Shown here piece by piece: positions 42,473 through 52,370 of a DNA stretch of 64,000 bases (positions are counted from its first letter, which is position 1; every line of letters starts with the position of its first letter). Under the pieces are notes generated by a model. It was not told where the DNA came from. It saw nothing but the letters and a program-made list of their open reading frames with translations, and ran no database searches. The position numbers and the translations under genes are program-made. This stretch comes from Epithemia pelagica (taxonomy: Eukaryota > Bacillariophyta > Bacillariophyceae > Surirellales > Surirellaceae). Where the stretch lies: NCBI GenBank assembly GCA_946965045.2, contig OX337229.1, forward strand, positions 3,224,001-3,288,000, given 5' to 3'.

Positions 42473-44149
42473 ATGGACATGGGCAATGACGACATTTCCG
42501 AATCCTTCCGTGATCTGTCCAAGATCCAGAAGGAGTCGATACGACTGTTCAAGGCCAAACAATATCGAAGTTGCGAAATATTAGCGGAAATGGACCGATC
42601 CAGTTCACGGTTGCAAGGTCGCGACGAACATTTTGCCTGCCGACTCTTGGGCGATTGCGCCTTGGAACGGGGACAATACCTTCGGGCCAAAACATTTTAT
42701 CATGCTCTCTACCCCTTCAATGAAGCCTTGTACCGATGGAAAGAAGCGCATTGTTTGAAACAACTCGGATCCCTCGTGGAGGCGGCGGCTGTTCTAGAAG
42801 GAATCCCCACTGTCGATCGCACCTTGGAGATGAACATGTTGCTGGGGACCTTGTATGCGGCCAGTTCCCGACGAGAACATGCATCTCGAGCATTCTTGGA
42901 GGTTCTTCGACAAAATCCATTCGCGTTGGAAGCTGCGGAACAATTGGGAAATCTGGGAATCGAAAAAGCCTTGGTGCTCGAGGCACTCAAAACCGGCATT
43001 GCCTTGGCACAGGGGACGGATGAAAATGACGACACGGAATACGCCAATGTGCTCGATCTTGCTTCGGCCATTGTCTCGAGTCGAAAACACCAAAATGCGA
43101 CAGCACTGCAGGAATTTTCGAAACTGGAGGAAAAGTATCCAGGAAATACCTATCTGCAGGAACATATCGCCATGCTCTACTTGCAAAACAACGATCCAGC
43201 CACAGCGGCACGATACTTTGAAGCTGTTCGGACCACACAACCTTCTATTATTGACTACATGGATCGCTATGGGTCCATTTTATCCAAACGAAAAGATTAC
43301 AATACACTCAATGAGCTGGCCGATTCTCTCATGAGATTGGACAACCGACGACCCGAATCGTGGACCGTGTTGGCATTGTACTACGATGCTCGCGGGGACC
43401 GAGAAAAGGCCATGACCTTTGTGGAAAAGGCAATATCACTGGACCAGAGACATGCCTTTGCACAAAACATTCGGGGAAGGATCCTCATGGCCGATAAGAG
43501 GCCCGAACACGCGGCTGTTTCCTTTTTCCGTGCCAAGGAAATAAGTCCGGAAATGGACTCGTACGAAGGCCTTGTGGATTCCTATATTGCGGCTGGTAGG
43601 AACAAAGAAGCCATTGCTTCAGCAAAAGAAGCAATATCCCTTGCACCTCGTGACCCAAGAGCATTGACATTGGTTGGCATTGCCTTGGCACAAGGAGACC
43701 GACAAGGGTCGGGCAAGCACCAAGGTATGGAAATGGCCAAACGTACTCTGAACAAAGCACTGGCTCTTCAACCGGGCCATATACGTGCACTCTTTGCCCT
43801 TGTCGACATTCATGTGCAAGAAAAGAACTATGATGCATGCATTGAATTGCTCCAACAAGGGCTGGACGGACTTTCCTTTTCACCGAGCGACCCACTGGAG
43901 CAAGCCCTCATTTTGTACCGACTGGGAACTGTCTACTCCTCGGCTCAACAGTACAAAGAATCCATTGACTCACTGCACAAGGCGTTGGGGTTGGATCCAG
44001 ATCTCGCTGTTGCACAGCGGCATTTGAATCGAGTAGAAAAGATTATGCGAGGTCTGGATCCCAACGATACGGGCGATGAGATTATGGAGGACTCGCCGTC
44101 CGTGGACAGTCCTCAAAGCGCAACGTATCACGGACGGCCGTCGTACTGA
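42473..44149 (+). CDS. APC7: Anaphase-promoting complex subunit 7
   Basis: 558-residue TPR protein matching APC7 in length and layout. The complex is the ubiquitin ligase that triggers anaphase and mitotic exit. The N-terminal part (SIRLFKAKQYRSCEILAEMD, CRLLGDCALERGQYLRAKTF, LKQLGSLVEAAAVLEGIP) and the later TPRs (WTVLALYYDARGDREKAMTF, AFAQNIRGRILMADKRPEHA, RALTLVGIALAQGDRQGSGK) fit APC7 better than CDC27 or CDC23. The frame opens upstream at a TTG, but the ATG in CCATGG at 42473 is the first start. No intron. The gene diverges from the DHX57-like gene with 246 bp shared upstream DNA. Confidence 0.87.
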   Translation: MDMGNDDISESFRDLSKIQKESIRLFKAKQYRSCEILAEMDRSSSRLQGRDEHFACRLLGDCALERGQYLRAKTFYHALYPFNEALYRWKEAHCLKQLGSLVEAAAVLEGIPTVDRTLEMNMLLGTLYAASSRREHASRAFLEVLRQNPFALEAAEQLGNLGIEKALVLEALKTGIALAQGTDENDDTEYANVLDLASAIVSSRKHQNATALQEFSKLEEKYPGNTYLQEHIAMLYLQNNDPATAARYFEAVRTTQPSIIDYMDRYGSILSKRKDYNTLNELADSLMRLDNRRPESWTVLALYYDARGDREKAMTFVEKAISLDQRHAFAQNIRGRILMADKRPEHAAVSFFRAKEISPEMDSYEGLVDSYIAAGRNKEAIASAKEAISLAPRDPRALTLVGIALAQGDRQGSGKHQGMEMAKRTLNKALALQPGHIRALFALVDIHVQEKNYDACIELLQQGLDGLSFSPSDPLEQALILYRLGTVYSSAQQYKESIDSLHKALGLDPDLAVAQRHLNRVEKIMRGLDPNDTGDEIMEDSPSVDSPQSATYHGRPSY

Positions 44150-44349
44150 TAGGTAGCTTCGGTACATCCTTGTTAATAAAGAACTGCAGTGTCTATCAAA
44201 GCTTTGCCTCTATCTGCACCCTCTATTACCGTTTTGACTCACTGATTGTAGATATACAATGAAAAATCTAAAATAAAAAGTATCCGTTGTGCTCTCCTAC
44301 CGAACTACTCGTTTCTGTGTCATGTGTGCTTGCCCTTCCTAATGCCCTA

Positions 44350-46128
44350 TCACCTTCGACCAGGTCGGCTACGGCTTCGGCCATTGGCCTCTTCGCTTTC
44401 CAGTCGGAACATTGCACTGAGTTCCTTCAATGTTGCTTGCTTGCCTTCGATCGACTCCGTTTTGCGCAAGTGAGCCATGGGACCATGCAACAACTTGTTC
44501 ACAATACCACGTGACAAGCGTTCCACAGCTTCCAACTCCTTGTCTGAAAGGTTCGCGTTGGATAGTTTCTTCGTGCAACGCTTCAGTTCCTCTTCACGGA
44601 AGGCATTCGCACGTTCCTGAAGCTGGTTGATGGTTGGGATTGCAGAGAGCGATTCTCGCCAAGCACTGTAACCATGGGCCTCTTCCCGAAGCAAATTCTC
44701 TGCCTCGATCATTTCCTTTTGACGCATCGCTGTTGAGAAAAAAATGATTGATGAGTGGTGTCATGGCATATTCAAACCAGCATTTTGTATCTTGAACTTA
44801 CCCGTATTTTTGGCAACAACGGCTTTCAAGTCATCGACATTGTATGCTGCAACTTTGGGGATCTGTCCGACAACAACAACAACAGCGATTAGTCAGAAAA
44901 GAATGTTTCGACCCGTTCTCTGATCGCTCGACAAATCGGCTAACTTACATTCTTGCAGTCCTCGGCAATATTACGCGGGACCGAAATATCCACAAGCATC
45001 ATTGGTCGTCCACTGGCAAGGCCGTTCTCTTCGAGCTTCTGCTCGTCAATAACGTATTCTTCGCATGATGTCGCAGTGTAGACAATATCAGATCGGCCGA
45101 CAACATCCCAAATATCATCCATAAGTTTGACTTCAATGTCAACATCAGGGAATTGTTCCTTCAACTCCATTGGGCGACCCATGGATCGGTTAACAATGGT
45201 GATCTTTTCCAAACCACGGCTGGCCAAGTGCGTGACCAGCAATCGTGTCATCTTTCCGGCCCCAATGACAGCAAGACGAGCTTCTGAGAACGGAAGTTGC
45301 AAGTCTTGCATCGACATCATCTCAGAAAGTTCGACGGCAGCCGATGAGATGGACACAGATCCCTTCGAAATAGCTGTCTCTGAACGGACTCGTTTACCGG
45401 CAGCGACGGCATTGTTCAAAAGTCTGGAGAGGACCTTGCCACCACTGCCATCTTCTTCGACAGAGTGAAGATAGCATTGACGAACCTGTGAAAGAATTTG
45501 GCCCTCACCAACGACAAGTGAGTCCAATCCTCCCGATACTCTCATGATATGCCAAACTGCATCGTCTCCAGAAAGCATGAACAAGTTCTTGCGCAATGTG
45601 GAAACTGGCAGTCCAGAGCGCTCAGAAAGGTATTTTGTCACGTCGGCCATTGCAGAACGAGCGTCTGAGGCGGCATAGTACACCTCAAAACGGTTGCATG
45701 TCGAAAGCACAGCAGCTTCAGCGACAGAGCCACGAGAGCAAATATCACTGCTTGCTTCATTCCAGTTGTCCTCAGGGACAGCAAGTTTTTCCCGAACTTC
45801 CACATCGGCATGGTGAATTGAAAGACCTACACAGTGTACCTGCAAACCTTTCGACGCAGCCTCCAACCGTTCCTGGAGAATGCAAAAAACAACATTGTGA
45901 GCTTTCTCCAATTCACTAGATCCATCTCGTTCTTCCCCTATGATTATGGCTTACTTCTCGGGTTTTCCTTGTTTTGGCTTCCGTACCAACAAGGTCCGTT
46001 GCGACTTGAAGTGATGTTGTTGAAGGAGCGAAAGCGTTCCGCACGACGGGTCTTGAATCGACGGAGAAGGCCGTAATTGATGGTGCCGAAATAGCCAACA
46101 ACGTAGCAAGAGCACAGAGAGAGTTCAT
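44350..46128 (-). CDS. HEMA: Glutamyl-tRNA reductase, plastid precursor
   Basis: NADPH-dependent reduction of glutamyl-tRNA to glutamate-1-semialdehyde, first committed step of tetrapyrrole (chlorophyll, haem) synthesis in the plastid. Four exons: 45955-46128, 44949-45872, 44802-44862 and 44350-44729, with GT-AG introns, give 512 residues. The start MNSLCALATLLAISAPSITA followed by FSV is a signal peptide with an A/F cleavage site, the diatom plastid-entry signal; a Ser/Thr/Arg-rich transit segment follows. The mature part starts near VHCVGLSIHHADVEVREKLA. It contains the catalytic cysteine in LSTCNRFEVYY, GLDSLVVGEGQILSQV, the NADPH-binding AVIGAGKMTRLL and the dimerisation domain at the C-terminus. 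All key residues are present. Confidence 0.96.
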
Positions 46129-46551
46129 GTCGACCTTAATCTTGATTCAACTCAACAGTATCTTTACGGCTATGGTTAGCGATGCGGATTGAAGTGGATG
46201 GAGATAGAACAAGAGCTCGAATGAAGCGACGGCGAAACCACCTCGTTCCGCGGCCTGGGCCTTTCTTGAAGTGGAAGATGCACACACGGAACACGACGTA
46301 TCGCGCAACGAAAATGTTGGGGACTGTTGATAGAGGACCCGGAAAAGAAAATGACTACTCCGAATCGGTCGCTTATAGTTCGCCCGACGCATACGAATGC
46401 GTGGTCGGATCTTTCTCTCTTTCTGAATCTTTTCATCTCTTTTCTATCCACATCCACATATGTTGTGTCGACGTTATTGATCGTTCATCAATACGTGTTT
46501 GTGTAGATAGGCCATTGCTGGGTCCATCGGACCAAATTGTACAAAGTCATC
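46129..46551. promoter_or_regulatory. Bidirectional upstream region of HEMA and COA7-like gene
   Basis: 423 bp between divergent starts. No long conserved frame. Light or tetrapyrrole control of HEMA would act here, but no specific site is identified. Confidence 0.4.
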
Positions 46552-47490
46552 ATGGGTTCAGGTCTATCGTCACCGCAAAGTGGCCCCCGAATTTCGAAAC
46601 CGATGGTCGGCGTTGATGGCACCGCGCCACTGTCAGAGAAGGGCAACCAAGAATTAGAAAAAATTTCCGCTGAGCTACCAAATGTGATCGACGATGAAAG
46701 TCGACAGCAAGTAGAAGACTACCGACAAGCATGTGACAATGGAAAAGGGCCAATGGTAGCTTGCTTTGCGACTGGTGAATATCTGGCATTATTTGAACAG
46801 AAACACAGTGAAGCGGCCGAATTGTACAGAAATGTCTGTTTCCGGGACAAAAATGACAAATCACCCAATGGTGTCCTACTGGATGGATCTAAAGCCTATC
46901 CCGCTGGCTGTTTTAATCTAGCAAAGATGACCATGACGGGAAAAGGTGGCGTCAAAGTGGACAATGCTCAAGCCTTTCAACTCTTTGATCGCTCATGCCG
47001 AGGAGGACACGGTGGAGCCTGCTTCGTACAAGCACAGCTCATGTTGCAGCAAGCTGGACAACTTGGAGCAGGAGTGCCATATGACCCTCCAAAGGCGATG
47101 GAACTCTTTGAAAAGAATTGCGTTGACCTTGGAGATTCAGTCAGCTGCTTCACCTTGGCTTCTTTCTTGCTTCGAGGAGAACGAGTTAGTTTGTCTGCCG
47201 ACAATGTGAGTCCACAAGAAGCAAGAGGATTCGAGGACATAAAGAAAAGGAAGAACGAGAAAGATAGAAATCGACAATCCGATGACGACACCTTCAACAT
47301 CGCCAGAGATCCACAAAAGGCTGAGAGATTGCTTAAAACCGCATGTGATAGAGGCTCGCATGTAACATCGTGCCACAACTTGGCAGTCATGTACAAACAA
47401 GGAGACGAAGGCGTGCCAGTAGACGACGAAAAAGCAGAAGAGTATGCCAAAAAGACTGAGTCGTTGCTTCATAAGTTCGGTGGATTCTAA
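46552..47490 (+). CDS. Sel1-repeat protein, COA7-like
   Basis: 312-residue protein with Sel1-like repeats in which regularly placed cysteines occur: ACFATGEYLALFEQKHSEAA, AGCFNLAKMTMTGKGGV, RGGHGGACFVQAQLML, LGDSVSCFTLASFLLRGE and RGSHVTSCHNLAVMYKQGDE. This cysteine-rich Sel1 layout is that of COA7 (RESA1), a mitochondrial intermembrane-space factor for cytochrome c oxidase assembly. The start MGSGLSSPQS fits an N-myristoylation signal (Gly2, Ser6), which would be unexpected for an intermembrane-space protein. A charged insert (KKRKNEKDRNRQSDDD) sits before the last repeat. The upstream extension begins with TTG and is not used. No intron. Confidence 0.75.
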   Translation: MGSGLSSPQSGPRISKPMVGVDGTAPLSEKGNQELEKISAELPNVIDDESRQQVEDYRQACDNGKGPMVACFATGEYLALFEQKHSEAAELYRNVCFRDKNDKSPNGVLLDGSKAYPAGCFNLAKMTMTGKGGVKVDNAQAFQLFDRSCRGGHGGACFVQAQLMLQQAGQLGAGVPYDPPKAMELFEKNCVDLGDSVSCFTLASFLLRGERVSLSADNVSPQEARGFEDIKKRKNEKDRNRQSDDDTFNIARDPQKAERLLKTACDRGSHVTSCHNLAVMYKQGDEGVPVDDEKAEEYAKKTESLLHKFGGF

Positions 47491-47830
47491 ATGAAGACTG
47501 CACGCGAGTGCGAAGTCCATGAAGGTTAACCATCTGTTTTGCATGGGTCCATCGACAAAATGACAAACAAAAAGACTCACAAAATGACAAACAAAAAGCA
47601 TCGTTCCTCTGCAAGTACTCACAGTTGATTATTGTAGATAGTTGGTGGTTCTCTGTCACCGACAACCTGTATTTAAACCTTCCTCACACTGATGGAACTA
47701 CTTAGAGGAGTACTCCTATTACTACCGTATCCATTCTACCACTACCCGCATCCTTAGGCGAATTTCGGCGCTCATAACCTAATTCAACACCCATCCATAA
47801 CATCCATAGCTACGGAAAAATAAGGAGACC
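47491..47830. other. Spacer with a 20-bp direct repeat and a palindromic element
   Basis: ACAAAATGACAAACAAAAAG occurs at 47555-47574 and again exactly at 47579-47598. The palindrome AGGAGTACTCCT lies at 47706-47717, 114 bp before the LYAR start. Presumed 3' flank of the COA7-like gene and promoter of LYAR. Confidence 0.5.
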
Positions 47831-48857
47831 ATGGTCGTTTTCACTTGCGACGGATGCGGTGAAGTTGTAAAGAAAAGTCAGGTCGATGCTCACGCTCGAC
47901 GTTGCAGACGATGCATCTCGGTTAGTTGTGCTGACTGTCAGGTGTCATTTTTTGGAGGTGTGTATGCCACGTTGTTCTGTCTTGCCAATTCGCCGTGGGT
48001 TCCCTGTGATTATAGAAGACTTCGTCTCTTGAATGGCCGTCTTATTGCCTTGAGAGTACCATAAATGTTTTAATTAAACTCTTAGGGGATACTGAAAACA
48101 TTGCTAGATTCAATTTTCATGGCACTTCACTCATGACAATGTCTTTATTTTGTTTCACGCAGATGACTACCGCTACCATACATCATGCCTAACAGAGGTA
48201 GAGAGATATGAGAAGAAAGGAACCAAACCCAAGAAGCAAAAACTTACGCCGCAAGAAGCATGGATGGAAATAGTGACCTCATCGGTGGGTCCTGCACCGG
48301 CGCATATGAAGTATCACTTGAATAAGATCGCAGAACTTTCGAACATACCAAGAAAACCAAAGCAATTCGTGAACTTCGCTGCCAATTCACTAAAGTTGAA
48401 AAATTCGGATTCCATTGTCCAGGAGATATGGGAATATCTGAAGAAAAGGCAAGAAGAGGAGAAACAGTCGAGTGTGGGGGACAAAGAAAGCTCGGGAAAT
48501 GGCAATACGACAACAACCTTGCAACATAGCCTGTCGGACAGTAACCAGCAATGTACTGTTATTGAAAGCAAGTCGTCTCGAGAGGTTGTCGACAAACCAT
48601 CCTCGGAAGCAAGTGCCCCATCAAAGACAGATGGGACAGTAAAAGCCACCAAGGAGGTCAGAAAAGCAATGAGAAAAGTGCTCAAGAAAGAAATGGGCAA
48701 GTCCCTCCATATGAAACTTCTTAGCAAAAAAGTCCGTATGCTGTTGGGTCTTCCGCGAGGAGAGGGAAAGGCCCTAAGGAAGACAATCAGGCAGAGTGCT
48801 TCTGAAGGGAAGAAGTTCGTGCTCAACAAAAAGGTGATTGCATTGAAGGTCGAATGA
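47831..48857 (+). CDS. LYAR: LYAR-type zinc-finger nucleolar protein
   Basis: Two exons, 47831-47957 and 48163-48857, with a 205-bp GT-AG intron, giving 273 residues. The N-terminus is the LYAR double zinc finger: MVVFTCDGCGEVVKKSQVDA followed by HARRC, then C..C in ISVSCADCQVSFFG, and after the splice DDYRYHTSC. The next segment (TPQEAWMEIV, KYHLNKIAELSNIPRKPKQF) and a lysine-rich C-terminus also fit LYAR and its yeast counterpart. The family acts in pre-rRNA processing and ribosome biogenesis in the nucleolus. The intron lies inside the second zinc-finger unit, and only the joined sequence restores all ligands. Confidence 0.93.
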
Positions 48858-49733
48858 ATGGCAACGAAGGGTTCAACTACAACCTGCAGAAACTGATTCG
48901 AGCTTACCAGGATCATCCGTTGCTCCCCTCTTTTTATGGTCTCTGGATTGGACATCTATCGAACCCGGACTGCTCCCTCCATCGCGAATATAGTGCTGTC
49001 TTCGATGATTAGTTTCAGCCACCTTATGGCTGCACTAGCCAGCACAAGCTAGTGATCTGATCTTCACTGTCTTCTTGCTGCTCTCAATTCACAACGGCTA
49101 CGCTAACCCATCGCACTCCTAGGAGTAGACCTGCTTCCTTGAATTGATCCCATCTCCTTGAACCAGCACCTACTCCTACCTACCTAGGTAGATGAAAAGG
49201 AGACGTAAGGTAGTCTCCTACCGGTAGGTATTGTAGTAATCCTAGCGAGGATTAGTAAGAGAGTAGGAGTAATATGGTATACGTCTGTACTTCACACGGA
49301 CTCGCCCGTCTTACCTGTGCCCGACATTTTTCGCTGTGTATCGCCTCTCTGTGGCGTAGTACTCCAGACGACTTACATGGAGGGCCCGTCACCCGTCACC
49401 GCAAATTGCTCTTGTCGATGAGAAATAAGAGGTGAGTATTGAGTATTCAATGATGGCTAGGAGAGGAACACTTCTTCGTGTTATAGAATTCTGAAACACA
49501 ATAGGATGTTAGAATATGAACATTGGTGGAGAGAAGCTCGGACGATCCTCTGGAGGCTCCGCATCGCGGATAATTGATTGACCATTAGTTCAACATTGGA
49601 GGGAGCTGTTCCTTCTCCAAGTCGTAGCTATCATTTGTTGTTACAACACCAATGTATTCCGTCTTCCTCATCATTTTCTCCCTCTGTTTGACTTATTTCC
49701 CCAATCCTCGACCCCAAACCACAGCTTTGAACC
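48858..49733. other. Long intergenic region rich in AGGAGTA-type elements
   Basis: 876 bp without a gene. Between 49111 and 49271 there are at least four TACTCCTA or TAGGAGTA units plus a CCTACCTAGGTAG palindrome (49177-49191), the densest cluster in the window. It should hold the promoter of the NAC-beta gene. Confidence 0.5.
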
Positions 49734-50240
49734 ATGACGGATCAAACAGACATGGAAGAGGCGAGACAACGCATGATCCAAAAGCGATTTGGTGGCGCTA
49801 GCACTTCAACAGGCGGTAAAGGATCTGTTCGGCGCAAGAAAAAAGTGGCAACACGTTCATCAGCAGCGCAGTCTGACGCAAAACTAAGTACTACGTTGAA
49901 AAAGTTGGGAGCCACGAACATCCCAGGAATCGAAGAAGTCAACTTTTTCAAGGAGGACGGAAAGGTAATCCACTTCAAAAACCCCAAGGTACAAGCTGCC
50001 ATTGCAGCAAATACCTACATAATTTCTGGTCCTTCTGAAACCAAGCCTTTGCAGGAACTTTTGCCAAACATTGTCTCTCAGCTCGGCGTGGACAACCTTG
50101 CGCAGTTACAGCAAATGACAGGAGGTGGAGGAATGGGCCAGCAAACCGCCATCGCTGAGGGAAACGAAGAAGAAGATGACGATGACGATGTTCCTGATTT
50201 GGTCGAGGGAAACTTTGAAGAGGTATCGGAGGCAAAATAA
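49734..50240 (+). CDS. BTF3: Nascent polypeptide-associated complex subunit beta (BTF3)
   Basis: 168-residue beta subunit of NAC, a ribosome-bound chaperone heterodimer that contacts emerging nascent chains. The N-terminal ribosome-binding signature is visible (GSVRRKKKVATRSS, the RRKKK motif). The NAC domain follows: LSTTLKKLGATNIPGIEEVN, FFKEDGKVIHFKNPKVQAAI, NTYIISGPSETKPLQELLP. The C-terminal tail is acidic (EEEDDDDDVPDLVEGNFEE) as usual. Length matches the family. No intron. Confidence 0.97.
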   Translation: MTDQTDMEEARQRMIQKRFGGASTSTGGKGSVRRKKKVATRSSAAQSDAKLSTTLKKLGATNIPGIEEVNFFKEDGKVIHFKNPKVQAAIAANTYIISGPSETKPLQELLPNIVSQLGVDNLAQLQQMTGGGGMGQQTAIAEGNEEEDDDDDVPDLVEGNFEEVSEAK

Positions 50241-50444
50241 TCAGCTAGATCAAGAACTGAATGTTGAGTGTGCGTCAAGTTGCGCATCTGGGTTTTATAA
50301 GAGCAAATACATCAACGGTCCTCTTTAGTTTTATGAAATGTCTTTGAAATACTCTTAGACTTTTGAGAGGTAACTTGTACGTGTTCCACTGGTGCCGTCA
50401 AGGTCAAGAGGAGTCCGTCTTGAACGAATGGCATTGCGCACATA

Positions 50445-51039
50445 AGGGCTGGGGATACCGATCCATGTACATCTAAGTAGGCTCAGTACAAAAGCTACGT
50501 AGAGTACATAAAATCAGATAGTACACGTCACGCCGGAAATGGTCGGAATTTCAAAAACATGCAAAAACGCTCGACAATGATGGCGAGATCCGGTGACGCC
50601 GTATGCATTCACCCATGCATCGCATAAACATCCAACCACCGTAAGTCCTTTGCCTTTACCTTTGAAATTGTTGTCTGAAATTACAGAAGATTTGCCAAGT
50701 TGGCTGAAAAGGTACGCTCATTTTTCTGCAGTGATGAAATCGAACGACCGCCCTAACTCATTCATTTTTCAAGGGTGCCTGAATCAAAGTGAAAGCAAAG
50801 TTGCTCTAGTAGTAAAGATTCTTATTGTAAAAGTGATTCAGGCAGGCTCAATTGTTCAGGAAGTTATTGCCATGGGGGTGATGCCTTCCACCATTGGCTT
50901 CCAATTTGCATTGTTTCTAGTGGCAGCAAGTTTTCAATTTGAGACCATCCGCCCCACTTGTTACACTGATAAAAATAGTACTACGTACCTTAATGTACTG
51001 ACCCTACTTAGATGTACATGGATCGGTATCCCCAGCCCT
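50445..51039. mobile_element. MITE with TA duplications (Tc1/mariner-like)
   Basis: 595-bp element with inverted termini. The first 37 bases starting AGGGCTGGGGATACCGATCC are identical to the complement of the right end. After one mismatch, seven more match (TCAGTAC), and partial similarity continues for another 30 bp. Flanking TA dinucleotides lie at 50443-50444 and 51040-51041. A 149-codon frame inside lies partly in the terminal repeat and is not a gene. No transposase is encoded. The element lies in the upstream region of the ATP11 gene. Confidence 0.87.
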
Positions 51040-51185
51040 TAGCTCGTAGGAGTACCCCTCTAGTAGAAACCTTGCGAAAATGCGACTGCTGTGCCAGATC
51101 CACATCCGGGTTGGTAATGCCATTTTTTACGGAGCTCTTTTGCAGAACAACAACAACAAGAACCCAAGTGAAAGTCGATCGGACG

Positions 51186-51910
51186 ATGCCGTTTATGAGA
51201 CTGGTTAACACCACATTTCACCGTGGCCGACTTGGTTCCGTTCGTCTTCTTAGCTTTAGCTTCGCAGGACCGAGAAAGTTAAGCGAAGTTCTGAAAGAGG
51301 AGCTTGTACAGGATTTGACAGGAAACGAAGTTGCCGATATTTGGTATACCTATCATGAGAAAAAGGCATGTAACTTTACCTGAACTGTTGCGATTGTTGT
51401 CGATGCCTGATCACTTCTCAACCTCTAAATGGATATCATCAGGACAATGTGGTGGGTATTGTTCTCAGTGGTGACGATGGCAAAACGGTAGTATCGAGAG
51501 CGGCGTCATGTCCCTTCTTCATACAACCTGTGTTCAGAGAAGATGGGTTCTTTACTCTTGTCTCTCAGTTCCAGGGACCAAGTCATTTTCTTCTCGCATA
51601 CCTTGAGGATTACAAAATGGATCCCCATGCCGCGTCGCCGCTGTTAACCTTCTCGGTGTTTGACGACTACGCTGAATCTAAAGATATCAGTCTGGTTCGC
51701 TGTGATATCTTGAATAAGAGTATCTTGGAAGAGGAGGGCCGTAGAGTCGTTCAGAGTCTTATTGAAAATTATCGTGCACCAGAGGAATTCGTATCAGTGA
51801 AAACTTTCAACGATCGTCCGTCTGCATTTGATTTTGATGATCAGATCGCTCGCATGAAAACACGGTGGAATAGTGATGATTCCGTTTCGAGTAGCTCACC
51901 ACCAAACTAG
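51186..51910 (+). CDS. ATPAF1: Mitochondrial ATP synthase F1 assembly factor ATP11/ATPAF1
   Basis: Chaperone that binds F1 beta subunits during ATP synthase assembly in the mitochondrial matrix. Exons 51186-51365 and 51443-51910 give 215 residues. The family signature crosses the junction: DIWYTYHEKK joined to DNVVGIVLSG, then SRAASCPFFIQPVFRED, corresponding to the IW..Y...K(D).V and CP.F..P blocks of ATPAF1. Only a GC-AG intron (51366-51442) gives an open frame here; the nearby GT would create a stop. The start MPFMRLVNTTFHRGRLGSVR is Arg-rich without acids, a good mitochondrial presequence. The C-terminus (DPHAASPLLTFSVFDDYAES) also fits. The MITE ends 146 bp before the start codon. Confidence 0.85.
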
Positions 51911-52370
51911 TTATGATGCTCACTTTCAATTGAGAACTGTTCATAGATTTAGTCAAGTCATTCAACCATGTCTTGCGAATCAGTTTGCGCGTCGTCGATC
52001 CTTTACTGTGGTTTCTATGCACGCCTAGATGGATCAACGCGGGTCTTTCTTTGGTAAATCAAAGCCATCGGTCATCAAGAGGACTTACTAAGTTGGTAGG
52101 AGTAAACTCGCACACAGTCGTCTAATGGTAATCCACTCTTCCTCGCTAGTAGAGGAGTACTCCTGCGTAAGGTTAGAGAAGAGAAGTATCCTTATTGTAG
52201 TGCTAGCATCCGTAGAAGAAGTAACCTTTTCGATTTGTGATCGCAGTACAGACGAGCGCGGGCTCAAGATCCGGGCGATCCCACCCATTCCACATTATTA
52301 ATTTATTTTCTCGTTTGCTGCTTGATCATTGCTTCCCAGCGCCTTCAAGAAGTGCTTCAAGATCAAAGCC
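51911..52370. other. Intergenic region with AGGAGTA elements
   Basis: 460 bp. TAGGAGTAA at 52096-52104 and the palindrome AGGAGTACTCCT at 52152-52163. Presumed promoter of the next gene; no coding signal. Confidence 0.5.

Noticed and set aside
50593-51042. 149-codon plus-strand frame
   Set aside because: Lies inside the second MITE and ends in its terminal inverted repeat; no domain signal.
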